DNA from: Papaver somniferum
Taxonomy: Eukaryota; Streptophyta; Magnoliopsida; Ranunculales; Papaveraceae
Reading direction: 5' to 3'
Length of the DNA: 64,000 nt
NCBI RefSeq assembly: GCF_003573695.1
Contig: NC_039363.1
Coordinates: 151,994,826-152,058,825, forward strand
In this document: positions 48,051 through 59,196 of the stretch, one piece after another
Numbering within the stretch: the stretch's first letter is position 1
How the letters are laid out: each line of letters opens with the position of its first letter
Translations under genes and position numbers: made by a program
Notes under the pieces: generated by a model
Told to the model about the DNA's origin: nothing
Seen by the model: the letters and a program-made list of their open reading frames with translations, nothing else
The model's database searches: none

Positions 48051-51000
48051 GGTCGGGATCTTGTAACAAAAGAATTTGACAAAAGATCTTGATAAATCTT
48101 CTCAGCCATGAGATGGTACATATCCAATGGCCGATTATTTTGATGATGTGGCACATAATTTTTTTTTGGATTTGTGTTTGGCCGTGAATTAAGTTAACGA
48201 ACGTAACCTTTAGCCCTATTCATCTTCTGCTGGTAAAATTGAATCCGGACATCTGATTTATCTTTTTACATGTATAATGAAAGCTATAGGAAAAATATGA
48301 TTCATTGTATCTATTTATGTTATGATCGATGGAGGTTCATATTTTATTTTTCGCTTGATCAATTATATAAAAAAGCTAACTAAAAATATTACATCGAAAT
48401 CTCAAAGCTTGAACCCAATGAGAATACTTTGACGTTTCCGTTTGTGATATGTATGTTTATCGCGGGTTCAACAATTTAGAGTTTCTGTTTGTGATATGTA
48501 TGTATGCAACCGAGGACATCCTACCATATTTCTAGTTTCCGGATAACTTGTTTTGGATATTTTCAGTTTTATTTACACAATCAACTATTACCTCGTGGCC
48601 GTGGTTCAAAGTTAGCACCATAAAGAAAAATCACAACATTCTCGCACAATAATTAAATGAATAATATTTTTTAACGCAAGTTGTCCTAAAACAACCCCAC
48701 CCTATAATTTTTCGAGTTATTTGCTCAGCTGTCTGGTATACCTATAGCCAACCAATCATCGCGTCAATATCTTGATGCACCAAAAAAACTAAGCATCGAA
48801 AAAACCAACTCCCTATACAAGAGTGCCTTTACCACAAATAGCATGGGGACCTGAACCCATCACAATAAAGTATATTATATTATTTTTGCATGATTACTGT
48901 CATACAACAATTAATATAGCAATGAAAAGGTTGGGAGGGCAACTTGTTTTCCCATATCGTGAAGAAAAAGTAAAGAATATGTGTCGTTATTCAAAAAATA
49001 TTAGCATAGAAAAGTGTTTGGCTATATATGTTTTGACTCAATCATGAAAATAGAACATTCATATACAATCAATGTTAAATGCCACCGCTGGGGTACATAA
49101 TTCTTAAATATCTCTAAATTTACCAAGATGGGACGATCTAGATGTCATTTAAGATTGATTTACAATAAGAACACAATATTATATTCAATAACCATTTCTG
49201 AAGTACAAGAAATACTGCACTACAACCAACAATTGCTCAACATTCGTAAAGAGTAAACTCCACTGTAATCTTTAGTTAAAAGATCTGCATAAGAGCAGTA
49301 AGAGAAGCACATGCAAATAAGAAGGCTTCATAATCTATAAAAACAAATAAACTACAACAACTGAATTAACACAAAATTTGAGTGAGAAAAGGCAAATTCT
49401 AAAGAAAGAAAATATAAATTTAACAAAATGATTAGACCTCAACAGATGGATCACGCGGAAAGTAACTGACTTAAACTATGACATCTCTCTGAAAACTAAC
49501 CGATTTTATTGGTAATTTTGTGAATACATTACCAACACCATACATGGTTATAGTATCAGAAATGTTCATATGAGAACCTTGAGGTGTAGTGAACCTGCAA
49601 TAAAGGCTATTTATTTGCAAATTTAAGTCAATATCCATAAAAGACAACAGAGAGGATTCCAAGATATTACCTGATAGTTTTGCTCTCCTTATTTCGTTGT
49701 TTTAGCTTTGGGCAGACTTTCCCCCCCGTCAATTCACTCCTCTCATCATGGACCCAGAGGTTGCCATGAACATAGTAGTGCTACCCTTATGCCATCATTT
49801 TTGATCAATATGTGACCATCCACTGGATTCACAAACCTTATTTCAGGAACATCTAATATCACCTAGCTAGTTTTATCTCCTATAGAGAAGGCCGGTATAG
49901 TAAGCTGGGGAGGTTTAAGTACAATTATTAGGATTCCTTAGGAAACAAACAATGGAACTCATATTATGTCAGCATATATACCAGCAACATAGTTGATGAG
50001 GCCAATTTCAAGACCCAACTCATGGGCATAAGCAGCAGTAGCAGACATCATCACCACCACTGCCATAATTACCGTGAATAACAAAAGAAAATGATTGCCA
50101 ATATACCCCCATCATGAGCAAGATCAACTGGAGGCATAACTAAATAATAATCAACTCACCAAATGATGATATACAAAATAGAAGAAAGGCTTGATTACCC
50201 TGATTGTGTTTTTGCCATCTTTACCCTTCTTACATGTAACAGCAATGTTCAGCCGTAGTTCCATCCCCCAAAAATCTCGCCATCCCCATGAAATTTGGCT
50301 CAGTTCTGGTGTAGCTGGAGATGCTGTACAGCCCACGGGTATGGGTAACATTGGGTTTTCCTTCAATTTCAAGTCATCGGTATCTACACATGGATACAGT
50401 TTATTTTAGCGGTAAAGATGTGCGCATTATGTACTTTAATTTATTCAGGCTCAATATGGTGTAATTTTTATTTTTAGAAGTTTAGTTTGCATTATATAAC
50501 TGTCCGAGGGATCGACATACCTGGTAGGAAGCCTCTTATAGATGATCTCTTGACCAAAGCGTTTAGTAGCATTTTTTTGTTCTCGCCATGGTTTTATAAG
50601 AATCTATGATACTTGAAATAGTAAACACAATGAGGTGTTTAACCGTAGCATCATTTGTAATGAGAAGATTACGTACCAGAAAAAAAGAGGGAAATAACAA
50701 CGAAAATATCACCTCCATCTTTAATTGTAGCATCATTTTCAGTGTCTGACTCGCGTAATCATGATGATGAACGATTTGAATAACCCCAAACCTGCAACCA
50801 AATTAAGAAGATAATCTTTGATGGTGAAACAAACAACAAAAGGGAGCTTAAAAGAGTTCTTAAGTTGGTAGATCATCGAATTCTAATTCTGTGGAATGAA
50901 CTACAATCATATAAAAACAACAATTGTTAGTATGATCATTGAATCTTTTATTAGATTTAACTTCGTTGGAATTTGGAAATGTGTAAATACAATCATGTAC

Positions 51001-51467
51001 CTAAAATGGGAATTAAAGATTCATGCACTCTTCTTGAAGTCCAAATCCAACGATGTCTCGGAACCTAACATCCATGTTAAGAGTTAGTTGCAGAGCTGGT
51101 TTCATGTGAGGGATTGATGCGCAGAAAAACTTACTCAAATACGTGGATGTGCATATGGGGATAAGGCTGCAAAACCAAATACAACTATTATCAAGTTAAA
51201 ACTTTACAAAATCACAAATCAAATTGGAAAAAACCATTAACTTAAAAAATATGACCAAACTATAAGCTTCTGTCATAACATTCCAACAAAAATTATGTCA
51301 ATATTACAACCAAAAAAATGGAAGAAAACTACCTGACTTGATGATCACATGTTTAAAGTTATGTGTGTACCAACCCCTGATGGTGTCGCAATGATCTGTG
51401 CACTAGACTTATCCATAACGTAAGCATCCATTAACAAAAAAAACTAAAATACCAGAAAAGCGGCATC
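48051..51467. other. gene-free stretch
   Basis: No gene can be supported. The frames at 48823-49047, 49471-49662 and 50151-50372 carry no known domain. 49440-50800 has less AT and more codon-like texture on the minus strand, so a decayed or non-coding transcript is possible. Confidence 0.3.
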
Positions 51468-51493
51468 AAAAAAAAAAAAAAAAAAAAAAAAAA
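51468..51493 (+). repeat. 26-base poly(A)
   Basis: Uninterrupted A-run; possibly a retroposed tail. Upstream sequence does not reveal its source. Confidence 0.7.
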
Positions 51494-51863
51494 GCTAAAT
51501 TGGGGCTAGGCAGTTTAATTTGGGCCTGGTACTAAACGACAAAAGCAGATTAAAATGGGTGAAACTATAAAATAACCCTTATTCTAAAATATTAAAACCT
51601 AATTTTACTTTTATAATCATCACTATCTCTTCCCTGTGAACTTTCCTGCCTCCTCCATCTCCATGATCATCGTTATCTTCACACAAACTCCAAATCACAT
51701 AATCAACAGTAACACACAAAAATTGGGTAGAACTGAAAAAATTTCTTTAAAGATGAACGTAAAACTCATAATCGGGAGATATGTTGCAATATATAAACCG
51801 ATTCTGGATTTGGGTTTCAAAAATAAAGACCATATAAACCAGAATCGGTAAATATGTCACAAC

Positions 51864-52320
51864 CAATGTAGTCAATATCGGCCGTATCGGCCGATATATC
51901 GGGGATATTTCGGATATCGGCCCAAAACGATACGATAAGAAGGATATCGGGGATACGATATTCGTCCGGTAATATCGGCCGTATCGGTCGATACGAATTT
52001 TCCTACATTTCCTGATATGAGACGGTATTGGTCGTTTTTTATAAAGTTTAAGGGTAATTTTGGCGAAGAAAGTCTTCCGGGTGGTAGTAGAGATGCATGT
52101 AGCTCTCGAAGCAAATCTACTAAAGTTACTCTTTTGTTTTTTTGATAAAATTGATGTTATCTATTATATCTTATCCGAAAATGTGTGGAGAAATGTTTAA
52201 TATAAAATTATAGTCTCTAAATCTAGAATCGATATTTCAACGATAATATCCCTGATATAAAATCGTACCAGTGTATCGGTACCGGCCGAGATGAACCGAT
52301 ATCCGATATTAACTACATTG
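51864..52320. mobile_element. hAT-type MITE with perfect 8-bp duplication
   Basis: Ends CAATGTAGTCAATATCGG and CCGATATTAACTACATTG are inverted copies with one mismatch. GTCACAAC flanks both sides exactly (51856-51863, 52321-52328). The interior is filled with ATATCGG/CCGATAT words and has no real coding. It lies 269 bp upstream of the BBX start codon. Confidence 0.9.
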
Positions 52321-52589
52321 GTCACAACTTAACCTCCCGATTCTGCGTTAATTTTTTCTGTCAATTTTTCTATCCACAATCGGATTACATCTGCATGAAT
52401 AAACACCGATTTAAGAAGAAGACCATCCCCGTGCAGACACCACCCTATCAAAATTCTGACAGTTCACATTCTCCTTTCTTAGAATTTTTTCCATAACAAA
52501 GATTATGACCCAAAATTACACCTAGTACAAAGATCCAAGCCTAGTTAGTTATATTTCTACTTTCTAGATATCAAAAACAGAACTGAGAT

Positions 52590-52988
52590 ATGAAGATCCA
52601 GTGTGATGTATGTAACAAATATGAAGCTGTAGTTTTTTGTTCAGCTGATGAAGCTGCTCTTTGTAATGGTTGTGATCATCGTGTTCACCATGCTAACAAA
52701 CTTGCTAGTAAACACCACCATTTTTCTCTTCTCCATCCTTCATCTTCTTCCAGTGAAATTCCTCGTTCCGACATATGCCAGGTTCGTATAGTTTATTGAT
52801 CTGTATTCCTATTTTATTCTTCCAATTGATTGATTAAATATGGATTGAGTTATATTTATGGTTTTTATGTTGTGATGTTGAAGGAACGGCGAGCTTTTTT
52901 ATTCTTCCGGGAAGATGGAGCAATTCTTTGCCGAGAATGTGATATCTCAATTCACCCAACTAATGAATTAACTATAAAAAAATTATAG
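52590..52988 (+). CDS. BBX B-box zinc-finger protein, truncated and degenerate
   Basis: Two exons, 52590-52781 and 52884-52988, joined by a phase-0 GT-AG intron at the place usual for double-B-box BBX proteins of the BBX18-25 type (light, temperature and salt signalling regulators). The product is 98 residues. B-box 1 is complete: C5, C8, C17, D20, C25, C28, H33 and H42 have canonical spacing. B-box 2 is damaged: where relatives have CDIC and FLFC it reads SDIC and FLFF, so two Cys are lost. The frame ends at a TAG (52986-52988) before the last His. An extra base just before that point seems responsible, because RFLLTGIKLS, the normal continuation, is readable in another frame from about 52988. 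It may be a pseudogene or a single-B-box microprotein-like gene. A MITE sits in its proximal promoter. Confidence 0.75.
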
Positions 52989-53262
52989 ATTCCTTCTCAC
53001 CGGAATCAAGTTATCTTCTACCTCGTCAATCTTCACATCTGGTTCAACCAGTACTACTATCACCTCTACAAGTTACGAGTGGTTCTTCCAACTGGGAATT
53101 GTAATCCTGCTTCAGAAGACATTGTTGTTGATTTCTTTCTATCAATTTCTTTGTTATTGAGATTAATGACCTTTTCATTCATTTTTTTTTCTGTTCTGAT
53201 GAATTACTAGTCGTATATAAGAAACAAAAAGTGCAATAACATCTATGATTTTGTTACTAGCC

Positions 53263-53345
53263 ACGTGCACATGCTTCACCTAATCTCTATTTACGTGTAC
53301 ATATCTTCACCTAATCTCCCTTTACGTGTACATATTTCTAATCTC
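53263..53345 (+). repeat. three ~33-bp tandem repeats
   Basis: Units share TTCACCTAATCTC and TTTACGTGTACATAT, with a few changes each. They lie about 275 bp downstream of the BBX frame. Confidence 0.75.
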
Positions 53346-53389
53346 TAGTGGAGCGTCACAGAAGCTTCACCTAATCATCGTTTCGTTCT

Positions 53390-53625
53390 CTTCACCGACA
53401 ATCGGTCTTTATATCTATACACAAAAATCCGATCCTCAGAACAATCGGTCCATATTTGCAAACATAAAATCCGATTTTTGATACAGTCGGTCTATAAATG
53501 TATATACGAAATCCCATTGTAGAGAAAAAATCACAGAAAAACAATTTTACAATCGGTCTATATTTTAGGGATCATAAACCGACTCTTACACACGGTTTAT
53601 ATGAACATTCACCGATTTTGAACAA
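53390..53625 (+). repeat. ACAATCGGTCTATAT / AAATCCGAT interspersed repeats
   Basis: Five degenerate copies of ACAATCGGTCTATAT alternate with AAATCCGATT-like words. Related AATCGGTTTATAT words also occur at 51790-51850 and 52340-52410, on both sides of the MITE and the BBX gene. Confidence 0.6.
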
Positions 53626-53859
53626 GATTTCAAAAAAAAAAAAAAAATCACTTTTTGATATAGAATCAAGATTGGCTAATTTTTAGTTTAATTTGATTAA
53701 ACATCAATTAATCATCCAATTAACCCTAATTAATCAAGGAGTAAATTAGTCATTTTTAAAATAATTGGATAAGGGGTGTTTTTTTTAATCTTTCAATGAC
53801 CTTATTTTGTCATCTAGTACAGGCCGCAATTTAGTTAGGAAAAAAGGCTTGGCTTTTTA

Positions 53860-54600
53860 TACAGGGAGAGATATTATTATTTTTGGAATTAATATTTTAT
53901 ATTTACCAAAAAAAACCATAAATGTCCCATATTAATATAGAAGTTTTCTAGATCTTTTAGATGTTTATTATTAATACCAAAATTAATATAGTCATTTTAG
54001 ATTTTTTTTCCTTATAAAAGATTCAACAAATAATTTTTTTTTATTCCATAAATATGTTGAATTGATTTTTTTATTTTAATCATAAATACCAAAATTAATA
54101 TAGTAGTTTTCTTTACCATTTCCGAAATTTTTTTTCCTTACAAAAGATTTTACAAATTTAAAACTTATTATTTTATTCAATAAATATGTTGAATTGATTT
54201 TTTTACTTCTTCATAAATGTACGAAATGAATATAGCTTTTTTTTTATTTTTCTGGATTTTTTATGATAACTACATGAAATTATAAAAGATTAATATAATA
54301 ATATTTTTGTCATTTCTATATTTTTTTTCTTTTTTTCCTTACAAAATATTTTAAAAATATAAATCTCATTAATTTATCCATAAATACGTTAAATTGATTT
54401 ATTTTATTCATAAATGTAAGAATTAATATAGTATTTTTTTTTATTTTCTGGATTTTCTATAATAAATACATTAAATTATAAAAGATTCAAAAAATATAAA
54501 TTATATTATTTTATTTCCTAAATATGTTGAATTGATTTTTTTTATTTTAATCATAAATGTCCGAAATTAATATAATAGTTGTTTGTACCCTATTAAAATA
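53860..54600 (+). repeat. AT-rich tandem repeats
   Basis: TAAATATGTTGAATTGATTT recurs near 54050, 54182, 54385 and 54520. Around it come runs of T, a CATAAATGT.CGAAATTAATATAG block and TCCTTACAAAAGATT. A further copy of the block lies at about 55650-55715, beyond the LTR-like segment, so that segment was inserted into the array. Confidence 0.7.
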
Positions 54601-54639
54601 GTGTACGTGCGAACCGCACAGGCTATTTGATATCGGTAA

Positions 54640-55150
54640 AATGTGGGTTTATGGAGGAAAGCCACATGGCTTATTGAGGAATCCCAACCGGACTTATTAA
54701 GGAAATCCGGTGGTTTATTGAGGAAACCAACTCTGGCTTATTGTGGAAGCCAAAATGGGTTTATTGTGGAAACCCGTGGGTTTATTGTGGAAAATGGCTT
54801 ATGTGGTAGCCAAAATGGATTCATTGTGGAAACTCGTGGGTTTATTATGGAAATCCACATGGCTTATTGTGGAAGCCAAAATGGGTTTATTGCAGAAACC
54901 CGTGGATTTATTATAGAAACCCACATGGCTTATTGTGGAAGCCAAAATGGGTTTATTGTGGAAACCCGTGGGTTTATTCCCACATGGCTTATTGTGGAAG
55001 CCAAAATGGGTTTAATGTGGAAACCCGTGGGTTTATTGAGGAAACCCACATGGTTTATTGTGGAAGCCCAATTGGTTTATTGTGGAAACCCACATGGTTT
55101 AATATATAGGCCCAGTCTAGCTTATTATGGAAGCCCAAAAGACTTATTTT
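54640..55150 (+). repeat. 22-bp-based higher-order tandem array
   Basis: A basic unit like GTTTATTGTGGAAACCCAC (about 22 bp) alternates in three variants (GGAAGCCAAAATGG, GGAAACCCGTGG, GGAAACCCACATGG). These form a ~66-bp higher unit repeated some five to seven times. The open frame at 54643-55152 exists because the period is a multiple of three; it is not a gene. Confidence 0.85.
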
Positions 55151-55610
55151 AGAAGTCATTTTGAGATAGACACAAATCTTGGGAGATAGATAAGAATCTT
55201 CCAAGATAAATACAAATATTATGCAGATATACAAGGATCTTTCAAGATATATTCAAATCATGTGAAGATATATAAGGATCTTTCAAGATAAACATAAATC
55301 TGTGGAAGATAGACATGGATCTTCAAGGATAAGTTTAAATCTAGGTAGTTATTTTGGATAACTACAAATATAGGGTTAACTACAACTAGATTTGGTTTTT
55401 GCCTATAAATAGAGGCCAAAATCCAACTCAAAGGACATGGAATTATGGGTTAGCTAGCCAAATTATTGTAATCCTCATATCAATACAATTTCTCCCCAAC
55501 GGGGTTTCATCGTGGATGTAGGCACAACTTGCCGAACAACGTTAAATTCTTGTGTCTCTTTATTTTTCTTCAATTTGTTTCATAACCCTAATTTATTTAA
55601 TCATCATCAA
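55151..55610 (+). repeat. copia LTR-like segment
   Basis: Contains TATA box TATAAATAG (55404-55412), a CAATACAATTTCTCCCC block and GTGGATGTAGGCACAACTTG with CCGAACAACGTTAAATCTTG-like wording, as at the 3' ends of many plant copia LTRs. GATCTTTCAAGATA repeats precede the TATA box. The exact ends were not found. The 22-bp array may be part of its U3. Confidence 0.5.
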
Positions 55611-55977
55611 ATCATCGTGTTTAGTTTCTAGAATTATTTTTGGGTAAAAATATTAGTTTTCTTTATTTTCTGGATTTTCACAATATATGCACGAAATTAA
55701 TATAACAATTTTTCTAAATAATGAGGGTCTTCCGCCGCGTGTGTGTCCCAACAATCCACCCAATCTACACCGTTGTTGATGGTGGTTTTTAGCTTAGGGT
55801 TAAAATCGTAAAACCGCACAACTGACATGACGTCACTATGACCATTAGCACATTTATTGAATCGATCAACATGCCTACGTAAGAATTACCAGGGTATCTT
55901 TTTTTTATGTGTCATGTTCCACGGCAGAACCCTTAACATTGACCGACATCATCTATGCCAAGCCCTAATTCTCATGC

Positions 55978-56690
55978 TACCGCGCCAAGGCATGCCAACC
56001 ATGCCAGCCACATCTCCGCGCCAAGGCATGCCAACCATGCCAGCCGCACCACTGTGCCAATGGCAAACCATGCCAACCACACCTCCGCGCCAAGGCATGC
56101 CAGCCCCACCACTGTGCCAATGGAAAACCATGCCATCCACATCTCCGCGCCAAGGCATGCCAGCCGCACCACTGTGCCAATGTCAAACCATGCCAGCCAC
56201 ATCTCCGCGCCAAGGCATGCCAACCATGCCAGGCGCATCACTGTGCCATTGGCTAACCATGCCAACCACATCTCCGTGCCAAGGCATGCCAACCATGCCA
56301 GCCACACCACTGTGCCAATGAAAAATCATGTCAGCCATATCTCCGCACCAAGGCATGCCAACCATGCCAGCCGCACCACTGTGTCAATGGCAAACCATGC
56401 CAGCCACGTCTACCGCGCCAAGGCATGACAACCATGCTAGCCGCACCATGCGCCAATGTCATGCCAAACCCTTGTCCCCACCATGCCAAGCCAACCACAC
56501 CTTTCCTTGGCCCCAACCATGCTAGCCGCACCATGCGCCAATGGCATGCCAAACCCTTGGCCCCACCATGCCAAGCCAACCGCAACTTGCAATGGCCCCA
56601 CCATGCCAGGCCGTCCGCACCAAACCCTTGTCCCCACTATGCCAAGCCATCTGCGCCATTGGCCTTGGCCCCACCATGTCGGCATTCCCT
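55978..56690 (+). repeat. GCGCCAAGGCATGCCAACCATG minisatellite
   Basis: About ten copies of a 40-60-bp unit with GCCAAGGCATGCC, AACCATGCCAGCC and CACTGTGCCAATGG modules in varying order, grading into CCATGCCAAGCC/AACCCTTGGCCCC units. Long frames are open on both strands because of repeat phasing. The same array returns at 63350-63950. Confidence 0.85.
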
Positions 56691-57680
56691 ATGCGGTTAT
56701 CAAAACGAAGTCGTGCGACAATCAACGGACACCCTTCCATCCTAGATGCAAATACTAGCCGTCCAAGGTCGCCAAACAACGCATGGTAACCTTTTGCCCA
56801 AAACCATATTTTTGGCCACGCCAAACCGCGCCAAGGCATGCCATGCCACATGTGCCAATGGCATGCCAACCACCTTGCCGCGCCATACCATGACGGCCTT
56901 CCCCATGCGGCTACCAAAACGAAGGCGTGCGACGATCAACGACCACCCTTCCATCCTGGATGCAAATCCTAGCCGTCCAAGGTCGCCAAACAACGTATGG
57001 TGACCTTTGGCCCAAAACCCTAGTTTTGGCCACGCCAAACCGTGCCAAGGCATTCCATGCCACATGTGCCAATGACATGCCAATCACCTTGCAGCCCCAT
57101 ACCATGTCGGCCTTCCCCATGCAGCTACCAAAACTAAGGTGTGCGACGATCAATGGACACCCTTCCATCCTAGATGCAAATCCTAGCCGTCCAAGGTCTC
57201 CAAACAACACATGGTAACCTTTGGCCCAAAACCCTAGTTTTGGCCACGCCAAACCGTGCCAAGGCATGCCATGCCACATGTGCCAATGACATGCCAATCA
57301 CCTTGCCGCCCCATACCATGCCGGCCTTCCCCATGCAGCTACCAAAACGAAGGCGTGTGACGATCAAAGGCCACCTTTCCATCCTAGATGCAAATCCTAG
57401 CCGTCCAAGGTCGCCAAACAACGCATGGTAAACTTTGGCCCAAAACCCTAGTTTTGGCCACGCCAAGGCATGCCATGCCACATGTGCCAATGGCATGTGA
57501 ACCACCTTGCCGAGCCATACCATGTCGCCCTTCCCTATGCGGCTACCAAAATGAAGGCCCGCAACAATCAACAACCACTTTTTCATCTAAGATGCAGATC
57601 TTATCCGTCCAAGGTTACCAGCTAACACATGGCAACCTTTGGCCCTAGTTTAGTCGCGCCTAAACAAAGCCAAAACCCTA
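56690..57680 (+). repeat. 214-bp tandem repeats, ~4.6 copies
   Basis: The marker ATGCAAATCCTAGCCGTCC occurs at 56746, 56960, 57174 and 57388 (exactly 214 bp apart), then a changed copy near 57591. Each unit contains CCCAAAACCCTAGTTTTGG and TGCCACATGTGCCAATG. The window ends inside the matching array of the 3' LTR. Confidence 0.9.
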
Positions 57681-58530
57681 ACTTTTGGTCGCGCCTAAAC
57701 TGAGCCATATTAAAGCCATACTGATCATACTTTCATGCCACTGGCTACCGAACGAAAGGTTGCAATAATCAATGGCTACCTTCCTCTTAAGATGAAAAAT
57801 CTCGACCGTTGAAGGTCACCACCGAGCCGGCAAGTCTCCCAAGTTCAACTTGCCAGACAACAACAACATGCTACATGTTTTCTACGAAAACACTCGAGAC
57901 ATCAACACATGTCACAAACTGGGGGATGCTCATTGGGTATTGGTTTGGTGGTTTACAGCGTGTGGCGTACACTACGCTCGTTATAAGAAAGTGTCATAAG
58001 GATGAGGCGGTTAGTAAATACCGGGAGTAATGGTGAAACGCTTTCTTTTATGGAACATCAATTCCATGCGTTACCGGTTACCACCTCCTCCCATTTACTC
58101 ACCCGTTTTCCATTTCTTAATGAGACCAGGGGACGTTTCACTTTGACTTGTATAAATAGGCATTACCTATTTCCACTGAACAACAAGTTCAGGTCCGGAG
58201 GATACAACACTCAGAAAACATTTGCTAGCTTTTCATCTGTTAGCTTCCCACTTTCGGATACAAGTCGTCAAACAACTGCTCTTCCAAAATCAACTATTCT
58301 AGTCTCAACACTTTCTTCGCTTCCCTCCACAAAACCAACCCTTCCCCTTCACTTTGTGACCGAAGCAAGTATGGAATGACCATTTATTGGTTTAGGCCGG
58401 ATTTGTACAGATTGATCTCTCGAATCTAAAGTACTCCCTTGCAGTACATTGTTTAGGGTTTAAATTCGTTTCTCACCCACACACCCGAAATTACCAAATT
58501 CAGCAGAAACCGTTTTCACCCTCAAACAAT

Positions 58531-58547
58531 TGGCGACCACAGTGGAT
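58531..58547 (+). promoter_or_regulatory. primer binding site
   Basis: TGGCGACCACAGTGGAT, two bases after the LTR end. It resembles the TGGCGAC..CAGTGGG sites of Tat-lineage Ty3 elements and fixes plus-strand orientation. Confidence 0.75.
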
Positions 58548-59196
58548 TGATCTTTCGGTTACAATATCAATTTTCGACCATCGATTTCATGCTTCGACCC
58601 AGACATCAAGGTAGTAGAAGCAAGCGATCCGCTCAGGGATCGACGACTCAGTTATCAGATGACCCGATTATCAGTCTTGACACGGCGAGGGATGACTGGG
58701 GACTGCCTAGAGGTTAAAAGCGAATGATCCAACCAGGGATCGACGACTCGATTATCAGATGAGACGACTGGGGACTTTCCACAATCACGGCGGTGCCTCC
58801 CGTAAAACTCGATCTTACACCCGGAAGATTCTGTTTTCATCAAGAGACCTGAAAAACCGAGTAAGTCTTACCTAGAAAACATACATGGTTTGCTATTTCA
58901 AGTTTTCACGGGAATGACGAAACCGATAGCCATGTTATGTTTCACCCCATGTCATCTACCGACACACAACGCTCACGGTTTCATGGTTTTCCTGAGATGT
59001 TTGCGTCACTTGCAATCGTAACCAAGACAACATCATTCACAAAACAATCCATTCCAAAATAATAATCCAAAATCCTCAAGGTAACATTTGTCTATCAACC
59101 CAAAAATCCAGGAAATCAAAACCATAAACTAGGCGTTTCATTTGCCTTTCAAAAAAAAAAACCTAAAAATAAGAAGTTCAGAAGACAGAAATACAT
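58548..59196. other. leader region of the Tat-like element
   Basis: No gene. It includes a repeated GGGATCGACGACTC..TTATCAGATGA block at about 58636-58670 and 58737-58766. Confidence 0.5.

Larger units (their letters stand above)
55774..58528 (+). repeat. 5' LTR, about 2.75 kb
   Basis: Starts TGTTGATGGTGGTTTTTAGC and ends CCTCAAACA just before the PBS. TATA box TATAAATAGG is at 58151-58160. The middle is made of GCATGCC-rich minisatellites (55978-56460) and a 214-bp array (56690-57680). The start matches 63144 onward. Confidence 0.8.

Noticed and set aside
49471..50372. Possible multi-exon minus-strand gene
   Set aside because: Short frames with no domain and no convincing splice-linked reading; kept only as an unannotated interval.
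54643..55152. 169-codon open frame
   Set aside because: Entirely made of the 22/66-bp tandem repeat; repeat period is a multiple of three.
55857..57648. Many long overlapping frames on both strands rich in Met-Pro-Ala or Trp-His-Gly
   Set aside because: They are produced by minisatellites and the 214-bp array whose phases keep several frames open at once. There is no domain, and open frames on both strands cannot all be genes.
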